The notes below the pieces were generated by a model, which saw only the letters and a list, made by a program, of their open reading frames with translations, searched no databases and was not told the DNA's origin. The translations under genes were made by a program, and so were the position numbers. A DNA stretch of 64,000 bases from contig NZ_PXNQ02000010.1 in NCBI RefSeq assembly GCF_003007735.2, positions 124,001-188,000 on the forward strand. Direction: 5' to 3'. The stretch is from Paracoccus methylarcula (GTDB lineage Bacteria > Pseudomonadota > Alphaproteobacteria > Rhodobacterales > Rhodobacteraceae). Below, in pieces: positions 37,289 to 47,030 of the stretch (position 1 is its first letter; each line of letters opens with the position of its first letter).

Positions 37289-39163
37289 ATGGATGACGTG
37301 AACACGACTCGACCCAACCAGGCCCTGATCGCCGCGCTGATCGCAGGGATTTTCCTGCCTCTGGCCACATCATCCGCCGCGCAGGAGCCGCCGCCGCCAC
37401 GCCCCGAACAACACGAGGCGTCGCAATCCGAATCGTCATCCGATGACAGCCCGCCCGCGCCCTTGACCAAGGGGCTTGCGGGGCCTTTCCTCGCCGCCCG
37501 GATGGCGACGGTGCTGAACGACTACCGGGCTGCCGCGAAATATTTCTCGCAGGCCGTCGCCCAGGATCCGAAGGACCGCTATCTGCAGGATGGCGCTCTT
37601 GTGGCGCTTATCTCGGCGGGAAATCTTGATCGCGCGACCGAACTGGCCGAGCAGATGGTCACCCAGGGGGGCGGGACCGAATTGTCGGCGCTGCTGCTCC
37701 GGGTCAGCCTGGCCCAGAAGGGGGACTGGGCCGGCTTGCTCGACATGCTGGATGACGCCGGTGGCAACGCCAAGGACAACAAGGACAACAAGCTTCTCGA
37801 CGGGATGATGCGGGCATGGGCGCTGCTTGGGGTGGGGAACGCCTCGGACGCGCTCGCCACTTTCGAGGGGATGGCCAAGGCCCGGGACGTGGCGCCGATG
37901 GTCCAGTATCATCTTGCCCTGGCGCGCGCGATGGTCGGCGATTACGAGGGCGCGCAAAGCCTGCTGTCCAACCGGCAGGCCGGGGACCATCTTCTCGGCC
38001 TGACCGCGCGGGTCCAGATCCTGGCGCAGCTCGAACGCCGGGACGAGGCGGCGGCATTGCTGGACAGCGTGCAGGGGATCGAGGCCGAACCCCAGCTTGT
38101 CGAATTGCGGGAAAAGCTGGAATCGGGCGAGCAGATCACCTTCGACATCGTGCAGAACCCGGCCGACGGACTCGCCCAGCTCTTGCTGACATTCGCAAGC
38201 GCATTGGCCTCCAGCCCCGATCCCAACCCCGAACCCTTGTCGCTTATACATGCGCGGCTGGCGGCATGGCTTTCTCCCGAACTGGGGGCGGCGCGGCTGA
38301 CAGTGGCGCAATTGTTGCAGGAACGGCGGCAATTCGACCTCGCCGAACGGGAATTCGAGGCATTGCGCCGGATGGGTGAGATGCGGCCGGTGGCGGAACT
38401 GTCGCGAATCGATGCGCTGGCCCGTGCGGGCCGTCAGGACGAGGCCGAGAGCGCCGCCTTGTCGTTGACCGCAGCCTATCCCGAATTGCCGCAGGCATGG
38501 GTCGCACTTGGCGACCAGCTGCGGCAGCAGGAGAAATTCGCACAGGCGGTGCCGGCCTATGACAAGGCGCTGTCGCTTCTGGCCGACGAGAAACCGGAAC
38601 AGCGCTGGTTCGCCCTTTATGCCCGCGGCATCGCGCTGGAACGTATCGGCCAGTTCGACCGGGCCGAGCAGGACTTGCTGGCCGCGATCGACATCCAGCC
38701 GGAAGAGCCGAGCCTGCTGAACTACCTGGGCTATAGCTGGATCGACCGGAACGAGAACCTGGACCAGGCGCTCGAGATGATCCGCAAGGCGGTCGAGCTG
38801 TCACCGGAGGATGGTTATATCCTCGATTCGCTGGCCTGGGCCTATTACCGGCTCGGCCGCTATGATGAAGCGGTCGAACCGATGGAGCAGGCGGTCGCCA
38901 GGATGTCCTCGGATCCGCTGGTGAATGATCATCTGGGCGACATCTATTGGAAAGTCGGCCGCAAGCGCGAGGCAGAGATCCAGTGGCAACGCGCATTGTC
39001 GCTCGAACCCGGCGAAAGTGGCGAGGTAGAGGCCGATCGCATCCGTGCCAAGCTGAAACGCGGGCTGGACGCTGTTCTTGCCGAAGAGGAGGAAGCGGGC
39101 GAGAGTGAGCAGCTTCCCCAATCGCAAGCCGAGGCCGAGGCTGAAACCGCGCCCGCCGACTGA
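37289..39163 (+). CDS. Tetratricopeptide-repeat protein, secreted or periplasmic
   Basis: A 624-residue protein with a signal-like N-terminus (ALIAALIAGIFLPLATSSAAQ), a Pro/Glu/Ser-rich linker and many TPR helices, clearest in the second half (PSLLNYLGYSWIDRNENLDQA and GYILDSLAWAYYRLGRYDEA). The C-terminus is acidic, Glu/Ala-rich. Proteins of this type sit between ETF-QO and ispE in related Rhodobacteraceae; their role is thought to be in envelope or lipoprotein assembly but is not established. It is separated from ispE by 6 bases, so one operon is likely. Confidence 0.82.
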   Translation: MDDVNTTRPNQALIAALIAGIFLPLATSSAAQEPPPPRPEQHEASQSESSSDDSPPAPLTKGLAGPFLAARMATVLNDYRAAAKYFSQAVAQDPKDRYLQDGALVALISAGNLDRATELAEQMVTQGGGTELSALLLRVSLAQKGDWAGLLDMLDDAGGNAKDNKDNKLLDGMMRAWALLGVGNASDALATFEGMAKARDVAPMVQYHLALARAMVGDYEGAQSLLSNRQAGDHLLGLTARVQILAQLERRDEAAALLDSVQGIEAEPQLVELREKLESGEQITFDIVQNPADGLAQLLLTFASALASSPDPNPEPLSLIHARLAAWLSPELGAARLTVAQLLQERRQFDLAEREFEALRRMGEMRPVAELSRIDALARAGRQDEAESAALSLTAAYPELPQAWVALGDQLRQQEKFAQAVPAYDKALSLLADEKPEQRWFALYARGIALERIGQFDRAEQDLLAAIDIQPEEPSLLNYLGYSWIDRNENLDQALEMIRKAVELSPEDGYILDSLAWAYYRLGRYDEAVEPMEQAVARMSSDPLVNDHLGDIYWKVGRKREAEIQWQRALSLEPGESGEVEADRIRAKLKRGLDAVLAEEEEAGESEQLPQSQAEAEAETAPAD

Positions 39164-39169
39164 TCGCCG

Positions 39170-40003
39170 ATGCCGATGACAAGCCTGGTCGAACCGGCCC
39201 CGGCCAAGTTGAACCTTGCCCTGCATGTGACCGGGCGGCGGGCCGACGGGTATCATCTGCTCGATTCGCTGGTCTGCTTCGCATCGGTCGGGGATGAATT
39301 GCATCTGTCGCCCGGTCCGCTTTCCCTGTCGATCGATGGTCCTTTCGGTGAAGGCCTTGCACCGGATGATGACAATCTCTGCCTGCGCGCAGCCCGGCTG
39401 AGCGGGGCCGAAGCCGCGATCCGCCTGACCAAGAACCTGCCCGTTGCATCCGGTATCGGGGGCGGTTCCGCCGATGCGGCGGCGGTGCTGCGTGGTCTCC
39501 TGCGGATGGGATATGAACTGCCTCCCGATCTCCAGCGGCTCGGGGCCGATGTGCCGGTCTGCCTTGCCTCCGCATCCGCCCGGATGCAGGGGATCGGAGA
39601 GCATGTGACCCCGCTTCCCGCCCTGCCGGTGCTGCACCTGGTTCTTGCCAATCCCGCCGTGGCCCTGTCCACACCGCAGGTCTTTGCGATGATGGAACAG
39701 CGCGAGAACCCACCGCTGCCGAAGATCCCCGATTTCGGGACAGCGGGGGAACTGATCCGCTGGCTGCGCGGCACGCGGAACGATCTGGAGGAACCCGCGC
39801 GCCGTCTTGCTCCGGTGATCGGCGAGGTGCTGGCGGCGCTGGACGCCACGGGCGCCGGATTCGCGCGCATGTCCGGCTCGGGCGCGACATGTTTCGGCAT
39901 TTTCGACAGCGTGGGAAGGGCCGCGGAATCCGCAGGCATCCTGGCGAGACAAGGCTGGTGGGCGGTGGCAACGGAACTGGCGCAACCGCTCGTGCCCGGC
40001 TAA
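39170..40003 (+). CDS. ispE: 4-diphosphocytidyl-2-C-methyl-D-erythritol kinase
   Basis: A 277-residue GHMP kinase of the MEP isoprenoid pathway. It phosphorylates the 2-hydroxyl of CDP-methylerythritol using ATP. The N-terminal [21 protein letters not shown] is diagnostic, the ATP loop is [14 protein letters not shown] and a late glycine motif is [12 protein letters not shown]. It is essential in organisms that lack the mevalonate route. Confidence 0.94.
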   Translation: MPMTSLVEPAPAKLNLALHVTGRRADGYHLLDSLVCFASVGDELHLSPGPLSLSIDGPFGEGLAPDDDNLCLRAARLSGAEAAIRLTKNLPVASGIGGGSADAAAVLRGLLRMGYELPPDLQRLGADVPVCLASASARMQGIGEHVTPLPALPVLHLVLANPAVALSTPQVFAMMEQRENPPLPKIPDFGTAGELIRWLRGTRNDLEEPARRLAPVIGEVLAALDATGAGFARMSGSGATCFGIFDSVGRAAESAGILARQGWWAVATELAQPLVPG

Positions 40004-40031
40004 GCTGTCAGGGAAGTATCGGAGGGCTGAC

Positions 40032-40766
40032 ATGCTGCGTCTCGGCGTCAATATCGATCACGTTGCCACGATCCGGAACGCGCGCGGCACGCCATGGCCG
40101 GATCCGCTGCGCGCAGCCCGCATCGCCGAAGCGGCGGGGGCCGATGGAATCACCGCCCATCTGCGCGAGGATCGCCGCCATATCAGCGATGCCGATATCG
40201 ATGCGCTGATGGAGCATCTCGACCTGCCGCTCAATCTCGAGATGGCCGCCACCGCGGAGATGCAGCGCATCGCCCTGCGCCACCGCCCCCATGCGGTCTG
40301 CCTCGTCCCCGAAAAGCGCGAGGAACGCACCACCGAAGGCGGGCTCGACGTGGCGGGCAATGACAGCATGCTGGCCGATTTCATCGCGCCCCTGCGCGAG
40401 GCGGGATGCCGCGTCTCGCTGTTCATCGGTCACGAGCCCGCCCAGATCAAGGCTGCCGCCCGTATCGGCGCGGCGGTCGTGGAACTGCATACCGGCGCTT
40501 ATTGCGATCTTGACACCGAAGGCCGGATTGCCGAGCGCGACGCCGAGCTTGCAGGCTTGACCGAGGGCGCGCAGCTTGCCGCCGAACTCGGGCTCGAAGT
40601 TCATGCCGGTCATGGCCTGACCTTCGACACAGTCGGCCCGATTGCCGCACTGCCGCAGATCGCCGAACTGAATATCGGCCATTTCCTGATCGCCGAATCC
40701 GTCTTTACCGGGCTTGGCGACGCGATCCGTGAAATGCGCCGCCGCATGGAGGAAGCCCGCGCATGA
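40032..40766 (+). CDS. pdxJ: Pyridoxine 5'-phosphate synthase
   Basis: A 244-residue TIM barrel that joins 1-deoxyxylulose 5-phosphate with amino-oxoacetone phosphate to make pyridoxine phosphate. The start [20 protein letters not shown] is highly characteristic, and [12 protein letters not shown] and [12 protein letters not shown] carry the conserved His and Glu residues. It heads the pdxJ-acpS-lepB-rnc-era series. Pyridoxal phosphate is the cofactor of three of the four bhc enzymes in this window. A GGAGG precedes the ATG. Confidence 0.96.
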   Translation: MLRLGVNIDHVATIRNARGTPWPDPLRAARIAEAAGADGITAHLREDRRHISDADIDALMEHLDLPLNLEMAATAEMQRIALRHRPHAVCLVPEKREERTTEGGLDVAGNDSMLADFIAPLREAGCRVSLFIGHEPAQIKAAARIGAAVVELHTGAYCDLDTEGRIAERDAELAGLTEGAQLAAELGLEVHAGHGLTFDTVGPIAALPQIAELNIGHFLIAESVFTGLGDAIREMRRRMEEARA

Positions 40767-40839
40767 TCCCCTCTTGTCTTCCCCCGTCGGCAGGAGAAGG
40801 CGGGTGCCGCAGGACAATGTTTCCGATGACGAAAAGCAG

Positions 40840-40861
40840 CTTCTTCTTTGAACAAATACCT
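40840..40861 (-). repeat. Intergenic repeat, copy D (GGTATTTGTTCAAAGAAG type)
   Basis: On the minus strand this 22-base block is identical to the copy at 45187-45208. It lies between pdxJ and acpS, ending 26 bases before the acpS start. Confidence 0.7.
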
Positions 40862-40887
40862 GCATTCCCAAGCGGGCAGCCAGCGGC

Positions 40888-41301
40888 ATGATTCTCGGTA
40901 TCGGCACCGATCTTGCGAATATCGAACGTATCCAGGGCACGCTGGACCGCTTCGGCGATCGCTTCCGCAACCGCGTCTTTACCGAGACCGAGCTCGCCAA
41001 GGCCGCCCGCCGCAAGGACGAGGCGGGGACATTGGCCAAGAGATGGGCCGCGAAAGAGGCCTGCTCCAAGGCCCTTGGCACCGGGCTCGCGATGGGCATC
41101 AGCTGGCGGGACATGGCGGTCAGCAATCTGGCAAGCGGTCAGCCAGTCATGGAACTGACCGGATGGGCGGCGGATCGGCTGGCGCGGATGACGCCAGCCG
41201 ATCACGATGCGACGGTTCATGTCACCCTGACCGACGATCATCCCTGGGCGCAGGCTTTCGTGGTGATCGAGGCATTGCCCAAAACGCGGCCCTCGGCTTG
41301 A
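40888..41301 (+). CDS. acpS: Holo-[acyl-carrier-protein] synthase
   Basis: A 137-residue phosphopantetheinyl transferase that loads coenzyme A's 4'-phosphopantetheine onto acyl carrier protein. [15 protein letters not shown] holds the Mg-binding Asp and [16 protein letters not shown] the conserved Glu and Lys. Length and motifs are standard. It sits between pdxJ and lepB as in related genomes. Confidence 0.95.
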   Translation: MILGIGTDLANIERIQGTLDRFGDRFRNRVFTETELAKAARRKDEAGTLAKRWAAKEACSKALGTGLAMGISWRDMAVSNLASGQPVMELTGWAADRLARMTPADHDATVHVTLTDDHPWAQAFVVIEALPKTRPSA

Positions 41302-41376
41302 CTTTGCCCCCCGCACCGGACCATGAACGCGCGAATGCGGGGTATCTCTCGCGCAATGCTCGGAAGGACATGGACC

Positions 41377-42170
41377 ATGGCTGACAGCGCGGCCGGCAAG
41401 AAGAAGGAAGGCATCTGGGAGACGATCAAGACGATCTTCTGGGCGCTGGTGATCGCGGGCATCTTCCGCACCCTGTTCTTCCAGCCATTCTGGATCCCCT
41501 CGGGCAGCATGAAGGACACCTTGCTGATCGGGGATTTCCTCTTCGTCAACAAGATGGCCTATGGCTATTCGCAATATTCCTGCCCCTTCTCGCTCTGCCC
41601 GATCTCGGGCCGCATCATGGGATCCGAGCCCGAGCGCGGCGATGTCGTCGTGTTCCGCCACCCCACGCGCGGTGTCGATTTCATCAAGCGCGTGATCGGC
41701 CTGCCCGGCGACGAGATCCAGATGAAGGGCGGGCGCTGTGGATCAATGGCGAAGAGACCGCGATGGAACCGGCCGAGGATTTCATCGAGGTCAAGGAACA
41801 GCAGGGCCCGCAGGGGCTGATCCCGCGCTGTGCGAACGACCCGGTGTCCGAGGGTGGCGATTGCGTCAAGCAGCGTTTTACCGAGACGCTGCCCAACGGC
41901 GTCAGCCACAGCATCCTGAACATCACCGATGGCTGGGTCGCCGACGACACCCCGGCTTTCACCGTCCCCGAGGGCCAGTATTTCTTCATGGGCGACAATC
42001 GCGACAATTCCGAGGATTCGCGTTTTCCGCAAGAGGTCGGCGGTCTCGGCTTCGTTCCCGCCGAGTTTCTGATCGGCCGGGCTGATCGCATCATGTTCTC
42101 GTCCGCCGGGCGGTCCCTGCTGTATTTCTGGACCTGGCGGGGGGATCGATTCTTCAAGGCGGTCAATTGA
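41377..42170 (+). CDS. lepB: Signal peptidase I (one-base frameshift near 41736)
   Basis: The membrane-bound serine/lysine protease that removes Sec and Tat signal peptides. One N-terminal helix ([19 protein letters not shown]) precedes the Ser in [13 protein letters not shown]; the catalytic Lys is in [12 protein letters not shown], and the C-terminus has [14 protein letters not shown]. The frame breaks at GGGCGCTGTGG, where CGCCTGTGG would restore GGRLWINGEE and give 264 residues. The gene is essential in bacteria, so the loss is probably a sequence error. The ATG at 41377 follows GGAAGGA; an upstream ATG at 41323 is less likely. Confidence 0.93.
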
Positions 42171-42856
42171 AGCCCGGAGCCGATATCCGCGCCTTCATGA
42201 CCCGGCTTGGCCATGAGTTCGCGCATCCGGAACTGCTGATCCGTGCGCTGACCCATGGCTCGGTCGCTACGCCGACCCGGCCCGATAACCAGCGGCTGGA
42301 ATTCCTGGGCGACCGGGTTCTGGGGTTGGTGATGGCCGAGGCGCTGTTCTCGGCTGATCTTCAGGCCAGTGAGGGGCAGCTCGCGCCGCGTTTCAACGCC
42401 CTCGTCCGGGGCGGAACCTGCGCGGATATCGCCCGCGAGATCGGCCTGGGCGATGTGCTGAAACTGGGCCGTTCCGAAATGCTGTCGGGCGGACGCCGCA
42501 AGGAGGCGCTTCTGGCCGACGGGATGGAGGCGGTGCTGGCCGCGATCTACCTGGATGCCGGTTTCGAGGCCGCGCGCGATGTGATCCTGCGGCTTTGGGC
42601 GAACCGGCTGGACAGCATCGACGACGACCCCCGCGACCCCAAGACCGCGTTGCAGGAATGGGCGCAGTCGCAGGGGATGGGCCCGCCGGTCTACGAGCAA
42701 ACCGACCGCGGCGGCCCGGATCACGCGCCGGTCTTTTTCATCACCGTGCGCCTGGCCGATGGCCGATCCGCCGAGGCCAGCGGCTCGGGCACCAAGCGCA
42801 GCATCGAACAGGCCGCCGCACAGGCCCTGCTGGACCGGCTGGAGGGCCGCAAATGA
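42167..42856 (+). CDS. rnc: Ribonuclease III
   Basis: A 229-residue double-strand RNA endonuclease used in rRNA and mRNA processing. The catalytic signature is [15 protein letters not shown], with a second acidic site in [15 protein letters not shown], and a C-terminal dsRNA-binding domain has [10 protein letters not shown] and [16 protein letters not shown]. The start is a TTG at 42167 overlapping the lepB stop; the ATG at 42197 is possible but would trim the N-terminus. Overlaps on both sides make lepB-rnc-era one translation unit. Confidence 0.95.
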   Translation: MKPGADIRAFMTRLGHEFAHPELLIRALTHGSVATPTRPDNQRLEFLGDRVLGLVMAEALFSADLQASEGQLAPRFNALVRGGTCADIAREIGLGDVLKLGRSEMLSGGRRKEALLADGMEAVLAAIYLDAGFEAARDVILRLWANRLDSIDDDPRDPKTALQEWAQSQGMGPPVYEQTDRGGPDHAPVFFITVRLADGRSAEASGSGTKRSIEQAAAQALLDRLEGRK

Positions 42857-43767
42857 CCGATACCAATACCCGCGCCGGTTTTGTCGCATTGATCGGAGAG
42901 CCCAACGCGGGCAAATCCACGCTTCTGAACCGGATGGTCGGGGCCAAGGTCTCGATCGTGACCCACAAGGTCCAGACCACCCGCGCCCGCATTCGCGGCA
43001 TTGCGATCGAGGGTGGCAGCCAGATCGTCTTCGTCGATACGCCCGGCATTTTCCGTCCCCGCCGCAGGCTGGACCGCTCCATGGTCGCCGCCGCCTGGGG
43101 CGGTGCGTCGGATGCCGATGTCATCCTGCTTCTGGTCGAGGCGCATCGCGGCATGACCGAGGGCGTCGAGGCGATCATCGCCTCGTTGAGGGAACTGGGC
43201 GGCAAGACCCGGGTCGCGCTGATCATCAACAAGATCGACCGGGTGAAATCCGAGGCCCTGCTGGCGCTGTCGCAGAAACTGAACGAGGCTTTCACCTTCG
43301 AGCAGACCTTCATGATCTCGGCCGAAAAGGGCTATGGCTGTGATGATCTGCGCGAATGGCTGTCAGGCGCGCTGCCCGAGGGGCCTTGGCTTTATCCCGA
43401 GGACCAGATCGCCGATCTGCCCATGCGCATGATCGCCGCCGAGATCACCCGCGAAAAGCTGACCCTGCGGCTGCACGAGGAAATCCCTTATCAGTTGACG
43501 GTCGAGACAGAAGCCTGGGAGGAGCGCAAGGACGGCTCGGCCCGTGTCGATCAGGTCGTCTATGTCTCCCGCAGCGGCCATAAGGGCATCGTTCTCGGCA
43601 AGGGCGGAGAGACGATCAAGGCGGTCGGTCAGGCCGCGCGCGCGGAACTGGAAGAGTTCATGGGCCGCCGCATCCACCTGTTCCTGCAAGTCCGCCTGCG
43701 CGAGAACTGGCAGGACGAGGCCGAGCGCTATAACGAGATGGGCCTTGATTTCCGCGATGGCAACTGA
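42853..43767 (+). CDS. era: GTPase Era
   Basis: A 304-residue ribosome-assembly GTPase that binds 16S rRNA. G1 is [10 protein letters not shown]3 is VDTPGI, G4 is NKID, and the C-terminal KH domain has [17 protein letters not shown] features ([15 protein letters not shown]). The ATG overlaps the rnc stop by four bases. Order and length are standard for the family. Confidence 0.96.
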   Translation: MTDTNTRAGFVALIGEPNAGKSTLLNRMVGAKVSIVTHKVQTTRARIRGIAIEGGSQIVFVDTPGIFRPRRRLDRSMVAAAWGGASDADVILLLVEAHRGMTEGVEAIIASLRELGGKTRVALIINKIDRVKSEALLALSQKLNEAFTFEQTFMISAEKGYGCDDLREWLSGALPEGPWLYPEDQIADLPMRMIAAEITREKLTLRLHEEIPYQLTVETEAWEERKDGSARVDQVVYVSRSGHKGIVLGKGGETIKAVGQAARAELEEFMGRRIHLFLQVRLRENWQDEAERYNEMGLDFRDGN

Positions 43768-43772
43768 CGGCC

Positions 43773-44108
43773 ATGGCTGAGGCGCGGCTGGCAAGCGGTG
43801 TCTGGGTCTCGGCCTATCTGGCCCGGTTGGGGCTGGCGAATATCCCCGCCTATGTCGTCGCGCATGGAGATGATACCGCCGGAGCAGTGCTGGTCAAATG
43901 CGCCCGGCTGGATGGCAGCGCACAGCTTTATGCCCGCGAATGGGATTTCGAGACGGATATCCGGTCGTGGCAGACCGTGGCCGACGGTTCCGAGGCCGAG
44001 ATCGACGAGGCGATCCGTCGGCAGCGCGGTTTCGATCCCGACATCTGGGTGATCGAGATCGAAAGCCGCGATGGCCGCACCCTGCTGGGTGAAGAGGGGT
44101 TGGGCTGA
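43773..44108 (+). CDS. DUF1491 family protein
   Basis: A 111-residue protein recognised as the alphaproteobacterial DUF1491 family: SGVWVSAYLARLGLANIPAYV, then RGDxxAGAVLVK-like DDTAGAVLVKCARL, and the late RRQRGFDPDIWVIEIE. The function is unknown. It follows era by 5 bases and is probably co-transcribed. Confidence 0.82.
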   Translation: MAEARLASGVWVSAYLARLGLANIPAYVVAHGDDTAGAVLVKCARLDGSAQLYAREWDFETDIRSWQTVADGSEAEIDEAIRRQRGFDPDIWVIEIESRDGRTLLGEEGLG

Positions 44109-44158
44109 ACGCTATTCGGCCTCTGGTGCCTGCCTGATTTGCAGATTATGCACAGCAT

Positions 44159-45097
44159 ATGAGCAGTTCTGCCGCCATCAACAGCGATTCGCCGCGAGGT
44201 TTCGCCTTTGCCCTGAGCGCCTATGTGCTGTGGGGGGTGCTGCCGCTTTACATGAAGGCATTGGCGCATATCCCGCCCATGCAGGTGATCGCCCATCGCG
44301 CCCTCTGGGCGCTGCCCATCGCGGCGGCGGTCCTGATCTGGCAGCGCCGCGGCGGCGACGTGATGGCCGCGCTGAAGAATCCGCGCCTGTTGGCCATGGC
44401 GGCACTGACCGCCGTGCTGATCACCGCCAACTGGACGATCTATGTCTGGGCGGTGACCAATGATCACGCGCTGGACGCCGCGCTTGGCTATTATATCAAC
44501 CCGCTGTTCAGCGTGTTCCTGGGGGCGCTGTTGCTGGGCGAAAAGCTCAGCCGTACCAAGATGGTGGCCATTGCCCTGGCATGTGCGGCGGTTGTGGTCC
44601 TGACCGTGCAGGCCGGGCGCCTGCCCTTGGTTGCCGTGGGGCTGACCCTCAGTTGGGGCATCTATGCCTATTGCAAGAAAAGCCTGCCGCTTGGCCCCAA
44701 CCAGGGTTTCACGCTGGAGGTTCTGCTGCTCAGCCCCTTCGCGCTTGCCTATCTGGTCTGGCTGGGCGTGACCGGGCAGGGGGCCTGGGGCGATGGCAGC
44801 GCGTTCGATATCCTGATGTTGCTGGGTTGCGGGCCGGTGACGGCGATTCCGCTGCTGTTCTATGCCAATGGCGCCAAGCTGCTGCGGCTTTCGACCATCG
44901 GCATCCTGCAATACCTGACCCCGACAATGATCTTTCTGACGGCGGTCTTCATGTTCAACGAGCCCTTCGGCCCGGCCCGCATGATCGCCTTTCCGATGAT
45001 CTGGGCGGCGCTGGCGATCTATTCCGTCTCGCTGTTTCGCGAGGCCGGAGAACGCCGCCGCAATCGCCGCGACATCGCGGCGCATCGGATCCAGTAG
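44159..45097 (+). CDS. rarD: EamA-family transporter RarD
   Basis: A 312-residue ten-helix permease. GFAFALSAYVLWGVLPLYMKAL and the first-repeat motif AALTAVLITANWTIYVWAV, followed by ALGYYINPLFSVFLGALLL, are typical of RarD, and the second half has ILQYLTPTMIFLTAVF. RarD was named for chloramphenicol sensitivity, but its physiological substrate is not known. The 200 bases after it hold only a short repeat at 45187-45208. Confidence 0.9.
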   Translation: MSSSAAINSDSPRGFAFALSAYVLWGVLPLYMKALAHIPPMQVIAHRALWALPIAAAVLIWQRRGGDVMAALKNPRLLAMAALTAVLITANWTIYVWAVTNDHALDAALGYYINPLFSVFLGALLLGEKLSRTKMVAIALACAAVVVLTVQAGRLPLVAVGLTLSWGIYAYCKKSLPLGPNQGFTLEVLLLSPFALAYLVWLGVTGQGAWGDGSAFDILMLLGCGPVTAIPLLFYANGAKLLRLSTIGILQYLTPTMIFLTAVFMFNEPFGPARMIAFPMIWAALAIYSVSLFREAGERRRNRRDIAAHRIQ

Positions 45098-45186
45098 GGG
45101 CGGCATTGTGCCGTGCCGACCGCGTTTCGCATCCCGTTGATGACAGGTCTCCTGAGCCGATGACACAATCTGCCGGTAATCCCGGA

Positions 45187-45208
45187 AGGTATTTGTTCAA
45201 AGAAGAAG
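45187..45208 (+). repeat. Intergenic repeat, copy C (GGTATTTGTTCAAAGAAG type)
   Basis: Identical over 22 bases to the minus-strand copy at 40840-40861. It lies in the 200-base gap between rarD and a VOC gene, where I see no coding sequence. Confidence 0.7.
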
Positions 45209-45298
45209 ATGCCGCCGAGTGGCAGTAGCCGGGATAGGTGTTGCCGGAAACTCTTGCCCGTGTCAGCCTTTGGGACATGCATATGAAATGAGGTTGAG

Positions 45299-45739
45299 AT
45301 GGCGCTTCCAAGACAGCGCGGAACTTTGATCACGCTTGGCGTTGCCGATTTGGCTCGGGCACAGGAGTTCTATGCGGCATGGGGCTGGCAGCCGCACGAG
45401 GCCTCGCAGGAAGGGGTGGCGTTTTACCAGATGAACGGGGCGGTGCTGGCGCTGTTCGGCAAGGTCGATCTTGCCGCCGACCAGGGGCGGCCGGGGGCAG
45501 AGCTGGGGACAGGCGCGGTGACGCTGGCACAGAACTGCGCTGACGATGCCGAAACGGACGAGGTTTTCGCCGCTGCGCTGGCAGCCGGGGCGACATGCCT
45601 CAAGCCGCCGGAAAAGGTCTTTTGGGGCGGTTATTCGGGGTATTTCGCCGATCCCGACGGGCATGTCTGGGAAATCGCCACCAACCCGTTCTGGCCGCTG
45701 GCCGATGACGGCACGCTGACCCTGCCCGATCCGGGCTGA
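45299..45739 (+). CDS. VOC (glyoxalase/bleomycin-resistance fold) protein
   Basis: A 146-residue vicinal-oxygen-chelate protein. TLGVADLARAQEFYAAWGW opens the fold and GYSGYFADPDGHVWEIATNPFWPL closes it, with the metal-ligand Glu and the His in the last motif. The enzymatic role is unknown. The recO gene starts right after it (one base apart). Confidence 0.85.
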   Translation: MALPRQRGTLITLGVADLARAQEFYAAWGWQPHEASQEGVAFYQMNGAVLALFGKVDLAADQGRPGAELGTGAVTLAQNCADDAETDEVFAAALAAGATCLKPPEKVFWGGYSGYFADPDGHVWEIATNPFWPLADDGTLTLPDPG

Positions 45740-45740
45740 T

Positions 45741-46487
45741 ATGGCGATGCAATGGCAGGCCGAAGGCACCGTGATCGCCCGGCATTCGCATGGCGAGACG
45801 GCGGTGATCATCGAGGTGCTGACAATGCAGCATGGCCGCCATGCCGGGCTGGTGCCCGGTGGTGCGTCACGCAAGCGGGCGGCGATGCTGCAACCCGGTG
45901 CGCGGCTGGACCTGCGCTGGCGGGCGCGGCAAGAGGATCACCTGGGGCATTTCACCGCCGAGCCACTCAGGCAACGCGTCTCGCTGTTGAGTGATCCCCT
46001 GGGGCTGGCAGGGCTGAACGCGGTCTGCGCGCTGCTATGTTTTGCTTTGCCCGAACGCGATCCGCATCCGGCCTTGACCGAGATGACCGAGGCCTTGCTG
46101 GACAGGATGGAGGCCGGGCAGGATTGGGCCGAGGATTACCTGCACTGGGAAATGCTGCTGCTCGACGAGATGGGTTTCGGTCTTGATCTGAGCGCATGCG
46201 CGGTGACCGGCGCGCGCGAAGGACTTGCCTATGTCAGCCCGCGTTCCGGCCGGGCGGTCAGCCGGGAAGGGGCGGGGGAATGGGCCGGCCGGCTGCTGCC
46301 GCTACCCGCGCTGTTGGGAGGCGCAGGCGATAATCGCGGCAAGGGCCTTGCTGAAGGGCTGGCCATCACCGGATATTTCCTGGAGACGCGGCTGGCGGTG
46401 GAGCTGGTCGGCCGTCCACTTCCCGCAGCCCGGGAACGACTGATCCGGCGGCTGGCGAAGGCCGCCGGATCCAAGGAAGGTTATTGA
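45741..46487 (+). CDS. recO: DNA repair protein RecO
   Basis: A 248-residue recombination mediator that helps load RecA at gaps through the RecFOR pathway. The N-terminal OB-fold starts MQWQAEGTVIARHSHGETAVIIEV; a helical part follows with ALPERDPHPALTEM and the Cys-containing LDLSACAVTGAREGLAYVSPRSGRAVS. It overlaps the convergent META-domain gene by 7 bases. An ATG at 45747 is an alternative start. Confidence 0.93.
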   Translation: MAMQWQAEGTVIARHSHGETAVIIEVLTMQHGRHAGLVPGGASRKRAAMLQPGARLDLRWRARQEDHLGHFTAEPLRQRVSLLSDPLGLAGLNAVCALLCFALPERDPHPALTEMTEALLDRMEAGQDWAEDYLHWEMLLLDEMGFGLDLSACAVTGAREGLAYVSPRSGRAVSREGAGEWAGRLLPLPALLGGAGDNRGKGLAEGLAITGYFLETRLAVELVGRPLPAARERLIRRLAKAAGSKEGY

Positions 46488-46950
46488 CCGCCGCGAACGG
46501 CGTCCAACGCGTTCACAGCGCTGTCCGCGCGATGGCCGCGTTCGAAGATCAGCCATGTCGAGGGCGATTTCACTTTCAGCACGCCGCCGTAGAACTCCAT
46601 CTCGGTCGCCGATTGCAGCACCGACAGGAAGCGGCTCTCCAGTTTGAGATTCTTGCAGGCGCCTTGGTCGAAACGATCGGCGACAGCGCCACAGCCGGCA
46701 GTTCCGCCTGGTTCTGAGCCGAGTAGCTGTTGCATGGCCCCTTGCCCGAAATGCGCTTTTCCTCGACCCGCAGGGTGACGTCACGCAGGGGAACCGCCGC
46801 GCCATCCATGCCGACCAGCACGTAATCGCCGCCCGGGATGAAGCCGCGATCATCCCCCGAGGCGGTCGGGGTCGTCGGTTCGCAGGCAGCGAGTGCGAGA
46901 GTCGCCGCAGTGACGGCGACGGGAAGGCCGAGGCGGGCAAGTCGGGACAT
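46481..46950 (-). CDS. META-domain lipoprotein (one-base frameshift near 46660)
   Basis: A 156-residue lipoprotein after repair: lipobox TLALAACEP, then a META-like domain with GGDYVLVGMDGAA, ISGKGPCNSYSAQ, ACKNLKLESRFL and LQSATEMEFYGGVLKVKS. The C-x-N-x-Y-S motif and the following structure fit the META family (HslJ-like), linked to motility or stress but poorly understood. The frame is lost at AAGGCGCCTGC (minus strand); AAGGCGGCCTGC restores TKAACKNLKL. The ATG at 46950 follows AAGGAGA. Confidence 0.78.
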
Positions 46951-47030
46951 GGAAAATCTCCTTGGGCAGTCTAATTCGGTTTGAAACGCGGTAAATCCGC
47001 TTTGGTTCCAGACTTCTAGTCCAAATCGTA